From Ostrinia nubilalis (lineage: Eukaryota; Arthropoda; Insecta; Lepidoptera; Crambidae), in contig NC_087118.1 in assembly GCF_963855985.1 (NCBI RefSeq), positions 8,184,001 through 8,248,000 of the forward strand: 64,000 nt of DNA, in the 5' to 3' direction. The notes under the pieces were generated by a model. The model was not told the DNA's origin. It ran no database searches and saw nothing but the letters and a program-made list of their open reading frames with translations. Of the stretch, positions 32,400 through 43,628 are shown in pieces; position 1 is the first letter of the stretch, and each line of letters starts with the position of its first letter. The position numbers and the translations under genes were made by a program.

Positions 32400-32670
32400 G
32401 GCGCTTCGCTGTAGGTAATTATCGGATGTACCGCGCGGAGTGAGCCAGGCCTGGTAGTACTCTGACTGCGGATGCTATAAAAGGCAGCGCGCGCCGAGCA
32501 TCGGGCTCATTTTGCCTCGGATCGTCAACCTAGCAACATCGCTCTGCTACGTATTTTGTTAATTTATTTTGAAGGTATTTTTGTAATTTTCCGGTTAGTT
32601 AATAAAATCAGGTGAAATCGTTGTTTTCTCTTTTTAAAAAAATAACCTCGCTTCAAATCTTCAAAATCAG
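32400..32670 (+). repeat. Plus-strand Gypsy 5' LTR, main part, with promoter
   Basis: A TATA box (TATAAAA, 32476-32482) lies about 30 bp before a likely start region (ATCGGGCTCATTTTG), and AATAAA (32601-32606) follows. This is the U3-R-U5 layout of an LTR. The exact right end is uncertain. CTTCAAAATCA near 32670 is a reasonable end. Confidence 0.6.
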
Positions 32671-32754
32671 AAGTGGGATAGGATCAACGCGATCCTATCT
32701 TTTTGGCCGTTCTATTTTTGCGTTTTGATAGCGAGTGTAAGGAAAGAGAAAATA

Positions 32755-34053
32755 ATGTCGGATCGCGAACGTACTCGTAGTCGATGCCGTTTAAGTGGTC
32801 GGGAACGGCGTTTATAGTAGGTACCGTGATCGTACTCCGGATGGTGAATTAAGACGTGAAATGGAAACCATGTTGGCGCGCATCAGCAGGACGTTAGAAA
32901 ACCAAGTGGCAGGCGGTACACCACAACCGAGGGCGGCACATAGTGTTCGTTCTGTTACCGTCGTGTTACCGTACCTCGCCGTCGGTCACCTCGGTCGCGT
33001 TCGCGGTCACGGTCCAGGCATTGCCGGGTGGCCTCACCGTCACGTAGTCGTACTCGTAGGCGATCTGTACCCGACCGAAAGTCCCCTTCGTTACTCGGTC
33101 GGCGATCTAGGCGTGAGCAAGTCTCCTCAATGTCACCTAGCCGCCCTGAACCATGCACGCAGCGTGTATTGCCTCCGGAAACGTTAACTCCACCGCTGCA
33201 ACCGCCTAGTGAATTATGTGCCAGTAGGGAAGGTGATAGTGCGTCGGACTGTGTGAATAGTGAACTTGTTGCACCGTCTACAACGACGGATCGGATTGTT
33301 GATGCTATCCGCTCGATAAATAACGTGGTGAGATCGAATCAACGGTTCTATCTTTCTAACTTTGACCCTAACTTGCATAATATTGATGATTGGTGTGCGG
33401 AAGTCGATCGTGCGAAAACGTTAAATAATTGGAGCGATTTTGAGTGTCTTTCGCGCATCGGTAATTGTTTGAAAGGTGAAGCAGAAGTATGGTTGAATGA
33501 GTGGGTGACGAGTGAGCGTACTTGGAGCAATTTCAAACGGGAATTTAAGCCTTTGTGTCCGAAAACACCTGATGTAGCTAATATTTTGTATGAGGTAATG
33601 TGTAACAACTCTGATAATTTCACCACATATGCCGATTACGCTCGTCGTTCACTACTTCGCTTACGTATAGTGCAGGGACTCAGTGATGAGTTGATTTCAG
33701 CGATAATAGTGCGTGGGATTACCGATCCACAGATTCGAGCGTCAGCTACGAATGCTAAACTTTTGCCTAATAACTTGGTTGAGTTTCTCTCGATCTATGT
33801 CAAACCGAACGTGTCTAAAAATAGTGCGTCTCGAATTGTACCTCAGCATAAAACCAAAAACGCTTCCGATACTTTGTTAAATAGAAAACGTTGGCTCGAC
33901 GAGAGACGGTGTTTTACGTGCGGTCAGACAGGGCATAGACAAGCTACCTGTAATAATAATAAAAAGACTAGAAACGATTCGGATGGGCCGTCGTCGGCTA
34001 CTAGTTCCAGTAATTCGAATCCCAAGCCAGTTTTTGTACCGACGCAACCTTAG
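32755..34053 (+). pseudogene. gag: Gypsy gag with CCHC zinc knuckles, broken
   Basis: The likely start ATG 32755 opens an Arg/Ser-rich N-terminus with early stops and frame changes. From 33028 one frame runs 341 codons. It contains the capsid region (LKGEAEVWLNEWV, TWSNFKREF) and a zinc knuckle CFTCGQTGHRQATC. TAG at 34051-34053 precedes a second knuckle (CAFCKKVGHKVEVC), so the original gag was longer. Gag would build the particle and bind RNA. The lesions make this copy inactive. Confidence 0.8.
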
Positions 34054-34158
34054 ACGTGTGCATTTTGTAAAAAGGTCGGTCACAAGGTCGAAGTCTGCTT
34101 TGCCAAGCAAAGGGCCGAATCGCGTAATCAAAACAACGTGAATTTCTGTCGTGAAAGC

Positions 34159-34793
34159 CCATTAGTCAGCGTAGTGATGTTATTGCGGCCGTTATTCAAG
34201 GCATACCGACTGATGTTTTGATTGACAGTGGGTCAACTATATCGCTCATTTCATCATCATTATTGAAGCATTTTAATTGCACACATAAGCCGACATTCCG
34301 TGTTTTGAAGGGCTTAGGTAGTCAGAAACTTGAAAGCACTTCCTATGTGACTTTGCCGATAGAATTCGATGGCGTGACACTTGAGGTTGATCTATTCGTG
34401 GTAGCTTCCGAATTCATGAACACGCCAGTTTTAGTGGGCACTGATGTCCTAAATAGAGAGGGTGTCCGGTATATTCGTACACGTGACTCTCAGATACTTA
34501 CTCGGGAAGTAGTTAAGCCTGACCAAGTGCTGGCAGTTCAGTTTGATGCGTCTATCCCCATTAACACACCTTTGCTTGATAATGATTTGCAACAATTAAT
34601 GGAAATAATTCAAGAGTTTTCACAACATCTTATATCTGGTACTGCGACTTCTACCGTAAATACGGGCAGTATGACTATCAAACTGAACAGTTGCGCGCCT
34701 ATTACCTACCGTCCTTATCGCCTATCGCTCGCGGAGACTCTGCGCGTCCGTGAAATAATTAAAGACTTGTTAAGTAATAGTACAGGAATCTGA
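34159..34793 (+). pseudogene. pro: Gypsy protease and start of RT
   Basis: The frame carries the retropepsin active site VLIDSGSTISLIS and the later VLVGTDVLNREGV block, then the linker into RT (YRPYRLSLAE). It stops at TGA 34791-34793, just before the conserved start of RT. RT continues in another frame, so a frameshift or stop separates them. Protease would process the polyprotein. Confidence 0.8.
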
Positions 34794-35870
34794 GTCTAAT
34801 TACGCAAGTCCTATTCTTCTCGTGAAGAAGAAGGATGGCTCAGATAGAATGTGTGTAGATTTCCGTAAATTGAACGAGGTGACTGTAAAGAACCGGTTTC
34901 CATTACCCCGAATAGACGACTACATTGATCGGTTAGGTCACAATAAGTATTTCACGAGCCTCGACATGGTTACGGGATTTCATCAGATTCCTTTGCAAGA
35001 GGAGTCTGTACCGCTTACTGGCTTCGTAACGCCCGAAGGGCATTACGAATATCTTAAAATGCCCTATGGTCTGGCAAACGCACCAGTTGTGTACCAGCGG
35101 ATCATCACGAAAACACTTCGTGAATTCATAGAATCTGGCGAAATCCTCGTATACATCGACGACGTACTAACTCTGAGTAAGACCTTAGATCGTGGCTTTG
35201 TTCTCTTGCGCGATGTACTTAAGGCCTCAGCCTCGAGTTTAGCGGGCAGCGGGGCGGGAACGGCGGCGGCGCGGGAGCGGGGCGGGCAACGCAGACCCGT
35301 TATCGAAACAAGCGGGCAGCTCGCGCGGCGCTTTAGCGGCGAAATGTTGTGTTCGGGGTTGTGTTGTCGAGATATTCGCAAACGAAATGTTTGAACAACG
35401 GCGACAATTTTATTTCGATTCAAATTTATTCCTAACGCTCGATTTACTGTGGGCAAAAGAAGGAGTGCGCTGCCCGCTCGTTGCCCGCTCAAGTGCCGCT
35501 GCCCGCTCGTTGCCCGCTCCCGCCCCGCTGCCGCGCCGCTGTTTTCGAGAACCGGTCTATTTGATTTTACGCATAAGATCCTGCCGCTCCCGCGCCGCCG
35601 CCGCTCCCGCCCCGCTGCCCGCTAAACTCGAGGCTGAGGCCTAAGACATTAACTGATGCCGGGTTTTCGATAAATCTGAAGAAATGTTCTTTTCTCGCGA
35701 CGAATATCGAGTATCTTGGCCGTAGCATTAGTGAGGGTCAGGTGAGGCCGAGTCGTGATAAGGTTAAGGCCCTGATAGATACTGCAGAACCAAATAATGT
35801 TAAACAGGTCCGCCAGTTCATGGGCCTAGCCAGCTACTTCCGACGAAACCTTTGCACTGAAAACTGCTTG
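34794..35870 (+). pseudogene. Gypsy reverse transcriptase, split by a MITE
   Basis: RT blocks seen are ILLVKKKDGSDRMCVDFRKL, FTSLDMVTGFHQIPL, YLKMPYGLANAPVVYQR and the catalytic VYIDDVL. After DVLK the 419-bp MITE interrupts. The frame resumes at 35642 with the conserved motif after the fingers-palm (EYLGRSISEGQVRPS) and the connection VRQFMGLASYFRR. The frame fails around 35870, before RNase H. The YIDD catalytic site is intact, but the gene is not expressible as a whole. Confidence 0.85.
35223..35641. mobile_element. GC-rich Harbinger-type MITE, copy 1 (419 bp)
   Basis: The ends are GGCCTCAGCCTCGA and its complement, flanked by TAA (35220-35222, 35642-35644). It is very rich in GC, with repeated GCGGGCAGCGGGGCGGG in inverted arms. 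If the element and one TAA are ignored, the RT frame continues. Copy 2 is at 51775-52203. Confidence 0.85.
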
Positions 35871-35880
35871 TATTGCGGCT

Positions 35881-36576
35881 TTGACTCGTAAAGGGGTAGA
35901 ATTTAAATGGGGTGCAGAGCAGCAGGCAGCTCGGAATGATATCATTCAGTCACTTACCAGTGAGCCAGTATTAGCGATCTACGACCCTTCCTTGCCTATC
36001 GAGGGCCATACCGACGCAAGCTCCACCGGTTACGGGGCTGTTCTTATGCAAGTGCACGAGGGTGGGTGCAAGCGGGTGGTAGCTTACTACAGCCAGCTGA
36101 CACAGGGAGCTGAGGGTAAATACCACTCGTACGAGCTGGAAACCCACGCCGTAGTTAAAGCCCTGCAGCATTTCAGGCACTATCTTGTGGGTGTACGTTT
36201 CACCGTGGTCACAGACTGCAATGCGCTTAAACTCACTCAGCGCAAGAAAGACTTGCTTCCCAGGGTGGCCCGGTGGTGGGTATACCTCCAAGACTTTGAT
36301 TTTGGCCTGGACTATCGCAAAGGCTCGCTCATGTCACATGCCGACTATTTAAGTCGAAATCCTGTGAATGTGTGCACGGTTCAAAGACCACAGACCTGGT
36401 CACAGATAGCACAAGCTTCCGATGAAGAAACCCGGACTCTCATCCAGAAGCTTTCCGATGGGCAACTGGATGCGACTCGCTATGTCGTTAGAAACGACCT
36501 CCTTAATGCCAAGTATACCCCTACTCTGGAGAGCCTTCTCGACTCCTCTGTTTCATACCAAAGGGACACAGATTAA
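35881..36576 (+). pseudogene. Gypsy RNase H domain and connection to integrase
   Basis: The frame includes the RNase H blocks GHTDASSTGYGAVLMQ, HSYELETHAVVKALQHFRHY and VVTDCNALKLT, with the D-E-D residues in place, and ends in HADYLSR, the conserved end of Gypsy RNase H. A stop follows at about 36574. RNase H removes template RNA during reverse transcription. Confidence 0.85.
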
Positions 36577-37672
36577 GTCTGCTTCGTGTGTTCCATGACG
36601 AACACGAACATCCTGGGGTTGATAAAACAGTCGATTAGATATTGAAACATTTCTGGTTTCCGGGCTTACGAGGGTTTGTTCAGAAATACGTCGCACACTG
36701 CTTAGTGTGCATTTCTCACAAAAAGATTGCGCGAGCGCCTCTCCAACCTATTCACTCTTGGGAGAAGCCTGAGTTACCTTTTGAGATTGTCCATATGGAC
36801 GTCTTGGGCCCTCTCCCTGAAGCAGATGGGTATCGCTATGTTCTTATAGTGATCGACGCATTCTCGAAGTTTTGTCTTTTATATCCCATGTCTCGACAAG
36901 ATGCAAGCGAATTAAAACGTCACGTTACCAATGCGATTTCTCTATTTGGAACTCCTAAGTTGATTGTGGCTGACAGGGGCCGCATGTTTCAGAGCGTCGA
37001 ATTTCTCGAGTTTATTACGGGATTAGGGTGCGATACACGCCCATTACGCCCGAGATGCATCAGTCAAACGGTCAAGTGGAGCGCTACTGCCGGACGGTGC
37101 TCAATATGATACGCATCGAATCCAATTACCGGCAGCACAAGTGGCCCAGTGTCATGTGGAAGCTCCAATTGATACTGAACATCACAAAACACCGAACAAC
37201 TCAATACTCTGCTCTAAACTTGTTGGTGGGTATCGATGCTGCAACGCCTCTTATCAGAGGCCTGGTACGTGATGTGGCCTTGGAGGGCTCCAGTCCTAAT
37301 AGGGAAGCTTTACGGGAGATGAGCAGACAAAGAGCCTCGGAGCGACTTAGGCAGAATCAACAAGATCAGGATTCCTACGTCAATCGGGGACGAAGACCAC
37401 CTCGAGGGTATGAGCTTAATTCACTAGTTTTTGTCAGAAAGCAGGCACAATCAACTGGGAAACCGGACTCAGGTATGCGTGGTCCATATCGCATAGTGAA
37501 GAAACTACCCCATGGACGCTACGAGCTACAGCTGGTGGCTGGGTCATATGGGAAACTGACTCAAGCAGCTTCCGAGTACATGACCCCGTGGCGGGGTGGA
37601 TGGACCCCTGAGGTGTGTGCCGCTTATTTTGAAGGTGAGATGAGAGGTATATTTCTCTTTATTCACTTGTAA
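36577..37672 (+). pseudogene. Gypsy integrase with GPY/F-like C-terminal domain, frameshifted
   Basis: The H2C2 finger begins in HDEHEHPGVDKTV, contains a stop (TAG near 36635), then continues AHCLVC. The catalytic core has D in HMDVLGPL and VLIVIDAFSKF, then D in IVADRGRMF. A frame change around 37028 leads to the part with the catalytic E (HQSNGQVERYCRT). The C-terminal part has GPYRIVKKLPHGRYEL, the GPY/F module. The stop is at 37670-37672. Confidence 0.85.
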
Positions 37673-37689
37673 AATGCGGTGACTTTTGA

Positions 37690-37837
37690 TGTACGTTAAC
37701 TCCGCGCCTAGGCACTGGCAGTTTCATGTGCTTGATATTTATTTGCTTTGAGTTCCCTGTTAAGTGTTGCAATCGTTAGAGTATGCTAACGTCGTGCCTA
37801 TGTACTGACGATTGCGGGCATTTAATACTGGTTAGGG
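37690..37837 (+). other. Gypsy 3' region with repeated hairpin motif, left part
   Basis: At 37764-37812, CAATCGTTAG pairs with CTGACGATTG around the shared loop GCTAACGTCGTGCCTATG. A weaker relative lies at about 37696-37735. The series continues at 44448-44690 on the other side of the inserted LTR element. Confidence 0.7.
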
Positions 37838-39137
37838 TGCAACGGGGCGTCTTAGCTAGCTCAGTCTGACACCCCGCTGTTTAGTACTAAGTCCCAGTTC
37901 GCCTTCTGCGATGAGGGATGTGTACCTATCCAGGATGCCTACAGGGATATTCGACCAAGGAAACGCACAATCAATAACACAATGGCACTTTGTATTTCAG
38001 GTTCCACAATAGTTCCTTATTCTAACTTCACTGACTCTAAGTTTATTATTACCACGAGTAGGTATTTTACGAGTTATTTTACAATTATCAATTAATAACA
38101 ATGAGAGGAATAGCGACGCGCCCGGTCCGCGTCCCGAAACTAGTTTACGTATCCGCGAGAGGGGCGGCGCCCTGTGCGAGGTTTAGCGAGTGTTAGTTTG
38201 GATACTTATAACTAGGGGGGTAGGATGTGGTTCATTAGCTCTAGCCAAGAGACCTTAGTCGTTGGGGAGTATGACCACTAGGGAAAGGCGTCGGACCTAC
38301 GAGGCGAGGGGGTGTGAAGTTTGGGATGGGTGGCAGCAGGATTGCTACCGCAGGTTCGGGATGAGTATCACATGCACTACTCGGTAGGGACGAGAACCGA
38401 TAGGCTATCGACGATATAACGTCTCGACACGAATGCTTTATGGCCCCGCGGAGATAGACGAGATATCGAGTCAAGCCAGAGTCGAACAGTCAAGGTTAGC
38501 GGGAACAATGTGGATAGCTATTCGCTAGGGACTCTGTGCAATGCAGCCGAGGGAACGATAGACGCGCGCGCGAACGTCTGGCTGTTGCAATGGCTCCCGA
38601 GCGAAGGAGCTTTTCCAGCTTCACCGGGCAGAGTGGCGAGTACAGAAGGTACTCTAGCCGTTTGGCGATCGTCGGTCCGCGTCGGTCGCAGACCGACGTT
38701 CGCGATCGGGACGTATCGAGCGCATAAGGCGCCCGATCAGTGGCGAACCCAACTAGAGGGTTGCCCACCGCGGTGTTGGACCAAAGTCCAGCCTACGGCG
38801 GGCTCACTCTAGTGGGCCCGATCGAGGGGACTACGGACGCGGCCTGAGGGCGCCACGGTAGGCTCGGACCTCGGCTCAGGCCGTGTCCGGGGGACGGATA
38901 GGGGCTAGGTAGGCTCGGACCTCGGCTCAGGCCGTGTCCGGGGGACGGATAGGGGCTAGGTAGGCTCGGACCTCGGCTCAGGCCGTGTCCGGGGGACGGA
39001 TAGGGGCTAGGCGCCCGCGGTCGCAGCCGTCTCTTATATTAGCTCGGTCCGTGCGGCGTGCGGCCGCGCAGCCGTAGGGTTGTCAACATCTCTGCGCTCG
39101 GTGCTAGGGCTGTCGATGCGTCGCGGGGCGCGTCACA
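37838..39137 (-). repeat. LTR C (3' LTR, 1300 bp)
   Basis: Same family as LTRs A and B, with the polypurine tract on its right side (39138). It contains three tandem copies of a roughly 51-bp GC-rich unit (about 38861-39010) that occurs once in LTR B. It lacks the poly-T of LTR B. Confidence 0.88.
38861..39010. repeat. 51-bp x 3 tandem repeat inside LTR C
   Basis: Units carry AGGCTCGGACCTCGGCTCAG and GTCCGGGGGACGGATAGGGG in the same order. LTR B has one unit, so this is a local expansion. Confidence 0.9.
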
Positions 39138-39236
39138 TCCTCCCTTGTTTTGGAGATTTTTACCTGGAAAAATCACAAGTTTGGTACATAAAGGTTCTTC
39201 AAGAACAACTAAAAGTCATGTCAATAATAAGTTATT

Positions 39237-41619
39237 TTGGGTTAGTCCCAACGGCCCCGGTGGATCTGCCCCGTCAACGGGGTGGATGGGAAAAAGTGTT
39301 TCAACGACCCCGGTAGTCATAGTCTTAGCGTTCAACGGGGTGGATGGAACACATCAAGTGTCAACCACCCCGGTATATCGTTTAACGGGGCGGATGGATC
39401 AAATCAAGTTTCAACCACCCCGGTATTTCACTAAACGTGAAGGATGACACAGATCTAAAAGGTTCCACCTCGGTATTGCATACCGAAAATAAAACCTGTT
39501 AATAAAATTTAAAAAAAAAAATCAGTTTTATTTAACAGTCACTGTTTAAAAAATCTTCAGCATAAAAGTAAGTTTAATTGTTACAAAATATTATGGTCAT
39601 AAACCTATAGATTACATTTAGAATCACAGATGCGCAATTGCATTAATCAGTCAATATTAATAACACTCTAATAGTCTAACTAATGTCATAAAAATTAACT
39701 CCAAAATTGTTACAAAATATTATTATTATTCAAGAATCACAGATACTTTGATTGATGAGATTGGTGAAAAATAAAATCGAATAAAGAAGATGAAGAATTT
39801 AATTTGAAGAACAAGTGAAATAAATCGAATATCGGAGAATTTTAAAGAAGACAAAGTGAAAATGGAAAATATGCTGGCTGCCGGGCGTAGATGGTGCCAG
39901 ATGGAGGTTTGGTGATGTGCTGGGCGCTGGAAGAGTTCGAGTCAGATGTTGGTTAATTGCTGGCTGCTGGGAGAGTTCGTGTCAAGGTGATGAGTGCTGC
40001 CGGGTGATAAAACTCGAGCAAGAAAGGTATTATCGGAAACATCAAGTAATATTAATTTTACACTTTAATCGGTCTTCATTGGTTAATCAATTAATAACTA
40101 TCGTAAAGTTTCTAGATAATTTCCTACTGTCATTTGGCTATTCAAAAATTCCTTTGTTTTTTCTATAATAAAGTCGTCCCAAAGTGAAGACTCCTGTAAA
40201 CGATTACACTGCTGAGATACTGACAGATTTTCTACTTGTTTTGAAATCACTTCATAATAGGAGGAGGCTGAGCAGTGTGTTTAACAACTCTATGATATTC
40301 GGTTGCTTTTTTTAATTGTTTTATTAAGCTTTTTGTGCCACGCCTCAAGCATATTAGTAGTCCGGTGTCTCTCTCCGAATACGCACCAGATTGGAATAAA
40401 CTCGTCAGTAAAAAATAAACTCGTCGTAAAACCACTGACTGAGCATATATTTGCGGAAAAGCTTTCTTTTTCCATCGTCAGGGCTCTGAGCAGCTTTGTA
40501 CCACCAACCGTTAAAAATTTGATTTTGAGGCAAATGAGGCAGTACAGCACACTTGGCAAAATCAAATTTTTAACGGTTGGTGGTACATAGCTGCTCAGAG
40601 CCCTAACGATGGAAAAATCATGCTTTTTGTTGTTATTATTTGTTAGTAATAGTAGTTTAAGAGTTACTTTTAATTACATTAAAGTGTTTATTGACTTATT
40701 AATGTTATTGCGCATCTGTGATTCTAAAACTAATCATCATAATTCGTTACCGTAATATTTTTATGTCAATTTTAGAATACTTTTTTTCGTTATTAGTGAT
40801 TTATTTAAGTTGTAGTTTAAGTTCTATTGTTAATCAACACCTCATTAATGTAACGACGTGTCTGTGATTCTTAAATAATAATCATATGATTATTATTTAA
40901 GATTTTGTAACAATTTTAGATTTCTTTGTTATTATTTGTTAGTGATGAGTTTTAGCTTTGTCCAGTAGTGGACGTCTTTTGGCTGAAACGAAACGAGGAG
41001 TTTTAGAGTTAGTTTTTATCACATTAGACTATAAGAGTGCTATTGACTGATTAATGCTATTGCGCATCTTTGATTCTAAAAATAATCTTTAAGTTTAACT
41101 GATTAATGTAACTACGTATCTATGATACTTAAATAATAATATTTTGTAACAATTTTGGAGTTAATTTTTATGACATTAGACTATTAGAGTGTTATTAATA
41201 TTGACTGATTAATGCAATTGCGCATCTGTGATTCTAAACGTAATCTATTGGTTTATGACCATAATATTTTGTAACAATTAAACTTACTTTTATGCTGAAG
41301 ATTTTTTAAACAGTGACTGTTAAATAAAACTGATTATTATTATTTTTATTTTATTAACAGGTTATATTTTCGGTATGCAATACCGAGGTGGAACCTTTTA
41401 GATCTGTGTCATCCTTCACGTTTAGTGAAATACCGGGGTGGTTGAAACTTGATTTGATCCATCCGCCCCGTTAAACGATATACCGGGGTGGTTGACACTT
41501 GATGTGTTTCATCCACCCCGTTGAACGCTAAGACTATGACTACCGGGGTCGTTGAAACACTTTTTCCCGTCCACCCCGTTGACGGGGCAGATCCACCGGG
41601 GCCGTTGGGACTAACCCAA
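39237..41619. mobile_element. Foldback element with tandem repeats in its arms and a MULE-like relic
   Basis: The ends are TTGGGTTAGTCCCAACGG and its complement. The left arm (39275-39478) has four tandem units of 50-57 bp, each with AACGGGGTGGATGG and CAACCACCCCGGTA, mirrored in the right arm (about 41380-41590). A second palindrome lies at the core (about 40468-40612). The arrangement resembles Drosophila FB-type foldback elements. A target-site duplication is not evident. Confidence 0.75.
40303..40440 (-). pseudogene. Transposase fragment, MULE-like
   Basis: A short minus-strand stretch reads FIPIWCVFGERHRTTNMLE followed by AWHKKLN. This resembles the region of MULE-type transposases that carries a 'TN-x-x-E-x-W/F-H' motif near the C-terminus. 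The surrounding frame is not related and no catalytic core is present. It suggests that the foldback element derives from a MULE, but the match is short. Confidence 0.4.
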
Positions 41620-41636
41620 TTTAAAATTTAAGGTCT

Positions 41637-41905
41637 GTGCAGGAAGTGTGAGCAAACACCGGACTGGCGTAAGTCAACACTGGACGGATGCAGGTTTTAA
41701 GTGACAATTTACTTTTCCTTCCAACTAGGTGGTAGAGTCGGTGGATGTAGTGGTTCGTACGGCTCAAGACGCGTCTGAGGTGCGGAGCGAACGATAATCT
41801 CTGGTCGAGGGTGACACCTAAGTACTTGGCCTCACTCTTCTAAGGAATAGTTTGGTCAAATAAGGTGAGATGGGTGGGGACATTAGGACGAATGCGAACC
41901 GGAGG
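41637..41905 (-). pseudogene. LINE reverse transcriptase fragment (Jockey/R1-like C-terminal region)
   Basis: On the minus strand EAKYLGVTLDQRLSF, then KLSLKTCIRPVLTYASPVF, are the conserved blocks after the RT core of Jockey/R1-type LINEs. Both ends are truncated. It lies between the foldback element and the truncated LTR D. Confidence 0.75.
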
Positions 41906-42883
41906 TAGGCGCCCGCGGTCGCCGCCGTCTCTTATATTAGCTCGGTCCGTGCGGCGTGCGGCCGCGCAGCCGTAGGGTTGTCAACATCTCTGCGCTCGGT
42001 GCTAGGGCTGTCGATGCGTCGCACAGTGGTCCCGATTTAATAAAACATGGACATTGATGCTAGAGGCACGAACATTTTTTTGATGGTTACTGCTATGATA
42101 ACTAATAAGGCAAAAAAATATTACAATCCTACGACGTCTATTTCGTAGTAAAAAAAAATATATACATATTTTTTGTATGGAAGAAATTACGTTTCTGTCA
42201 ATTTTTCGAAATTCTTTGACGATGTCAAGATGCCGATCACACATGTTATAAAACAAGTGATTCTGTGTATTTCATGCGAAGATACTTGTCACTTATCTCT
42301 GCGTACTTTTGAGTTATCGAGGGTTGAAAAATCGATTTTTTTATATTAAATATTTCCACGAAAAATTGCCAGAATTACAATATGGTGTATAAGGGACACC
42401 TTTGATGACACATAACAACGACTCGCACTCGCGCGCGCTCGTATGCATCAACTTTTACTAAAATAAAAAAAATAATTAAGGGAAATACTTAATACAACGT
42501 TGTATGTATAGGTCCGCTGGCCGTAAAAAGTAGCTTATACGAGAGGTTGCCCAATTTACAATATGTCCATCATTGATAACTCACACAAATATCGTCTCTC
42601 TCTGAAGGATAACAAGTTTTTTTTGGTTCCAGAAGCTCTTGATAGAATGGAAGCCCATAAATACTCTCTGAAGCGAGAATGAATCTCAAATTGCGATATT
42701 GCCATTTTGACAAATTACATGATGTAACTAGCGCTAACGTTTATCTTCAGGTAAACACAGTTTTAAGTTAAAAGATTGTCTACTATTTCACACTGTTCTT
42801 CGTTTTGGAACAGTTCTTTGATTATAGGTAGTCGCTAATTTGGTTTTGTTAGGCTCTTTCAGTTTAGCACATAAATCGTAAAC

Positions 42884-43084
42884 TTATTCCTCCTCAGAAT
42901 GATCTAAAAGTGTTAGAGAGCGCCTCTTCTTCTGCAGAAGAAGAATTTTGCATAAATCTTCAAAAGGTTTTTTATTTATACTAAAAGTCGATGGTTGCAC
43001 ATCTACTTCCGCAGTCTCATCAACTGGAGCGTCTTCCTCAGTATTAACGTTGTCTATGCGTTGTGATAACTCGGTAAAAAACAT
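42884..43084 (-). pseudogene. Mirrored, truncated copy of the 98-aa ORF
   Basis: It has the same N-terminal sequence as 43332-43628 but ends after DHSEEE because of a TAA. The downstream sequence still aligns with the rest of the right-arm ORF. Confidence 0.55.
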
Positions 43085-43331
43085 TTTTTAATTCTATATT
43101 TTTACAATTCGGCCAGACAATTTCAGAGTCTAGCCCATGCGAATTCTGGTGCAAAAATGTCTTTTGGGCTCTGCTGGAAGCAGACCATATCTTCTTTGAT
43201 ATATTTCTTGTAAAATTACGACTTAATAATTTGATAATTACTCAAATCTTAGGAAGACAATTCAATGCCAATACGTTCGTCATTTTAGTCTGAATTGGTC
43301 TGGCCGAAATGTAAAAATATAGAATTAAAAA

Positions 43332-43628
43332 ATGTTTTTTACCGAGTTATCACAACGCATAGACAACGTTAACACCGAGGAAGACGCTCCAGTTGATGAG
43401 ACTGCGGAAGTAGATGTGCAACCATCGACTTCTGGTATAAATAAAAAACCTTTTGAAGATTTATGCAAAATTCTTCTTCTGCAGAAGAAGAGGCGCTCTC
43501 TAACACTTTTAGATCATTCTGAGGAGGAATTAGTTAACGCTTTATGTGCTAAACTGAAAGAGTCTAACAAAACCAAATTAGCGACTACCTATAATCAAAG
43601 AATTGTTCCAAAACGAAGAACAGTGTGA
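43332..43628 (+). CDS. 98-aa ORF in the right arm of the palindromic element
   Basis: The protein is acidic at the N-terminus (NTEEDAPVDETAEVDV) and basic toward the end (QKKRRSL, QRIVPKRR). The arm copy on the other strand (42884-43084) encodes the same first 66 residues with one difference (F for S in 'PSTSGI'-type context nearby) and then stops early. I do not recognise the family. It may be the end of a transposase or a captured exon. The two mirrored copies are nearly identical, which arm homogenisation would explain as easily as selection. Confidence 0.4.
   Translation: MFFTELSQRIDNVNTEEDAPVDETAEVDVQPSTSGINKKPFEDLCKILLLQKKRRSLTLLDHSEEELVNALCAKLKESNKTKLATTYNQRIVPKRRTV

Noticed and set aside
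37838..39137. Reading LTR C as the 3' LTR of the plus-strand Gypsy element next to it
   Set aside because: The polypurine tract lies on its right side and the primer site of the family is on the minus strand. AGGG duplications show a separate nested element, and the Gypsy 3' region resumes at 44415.
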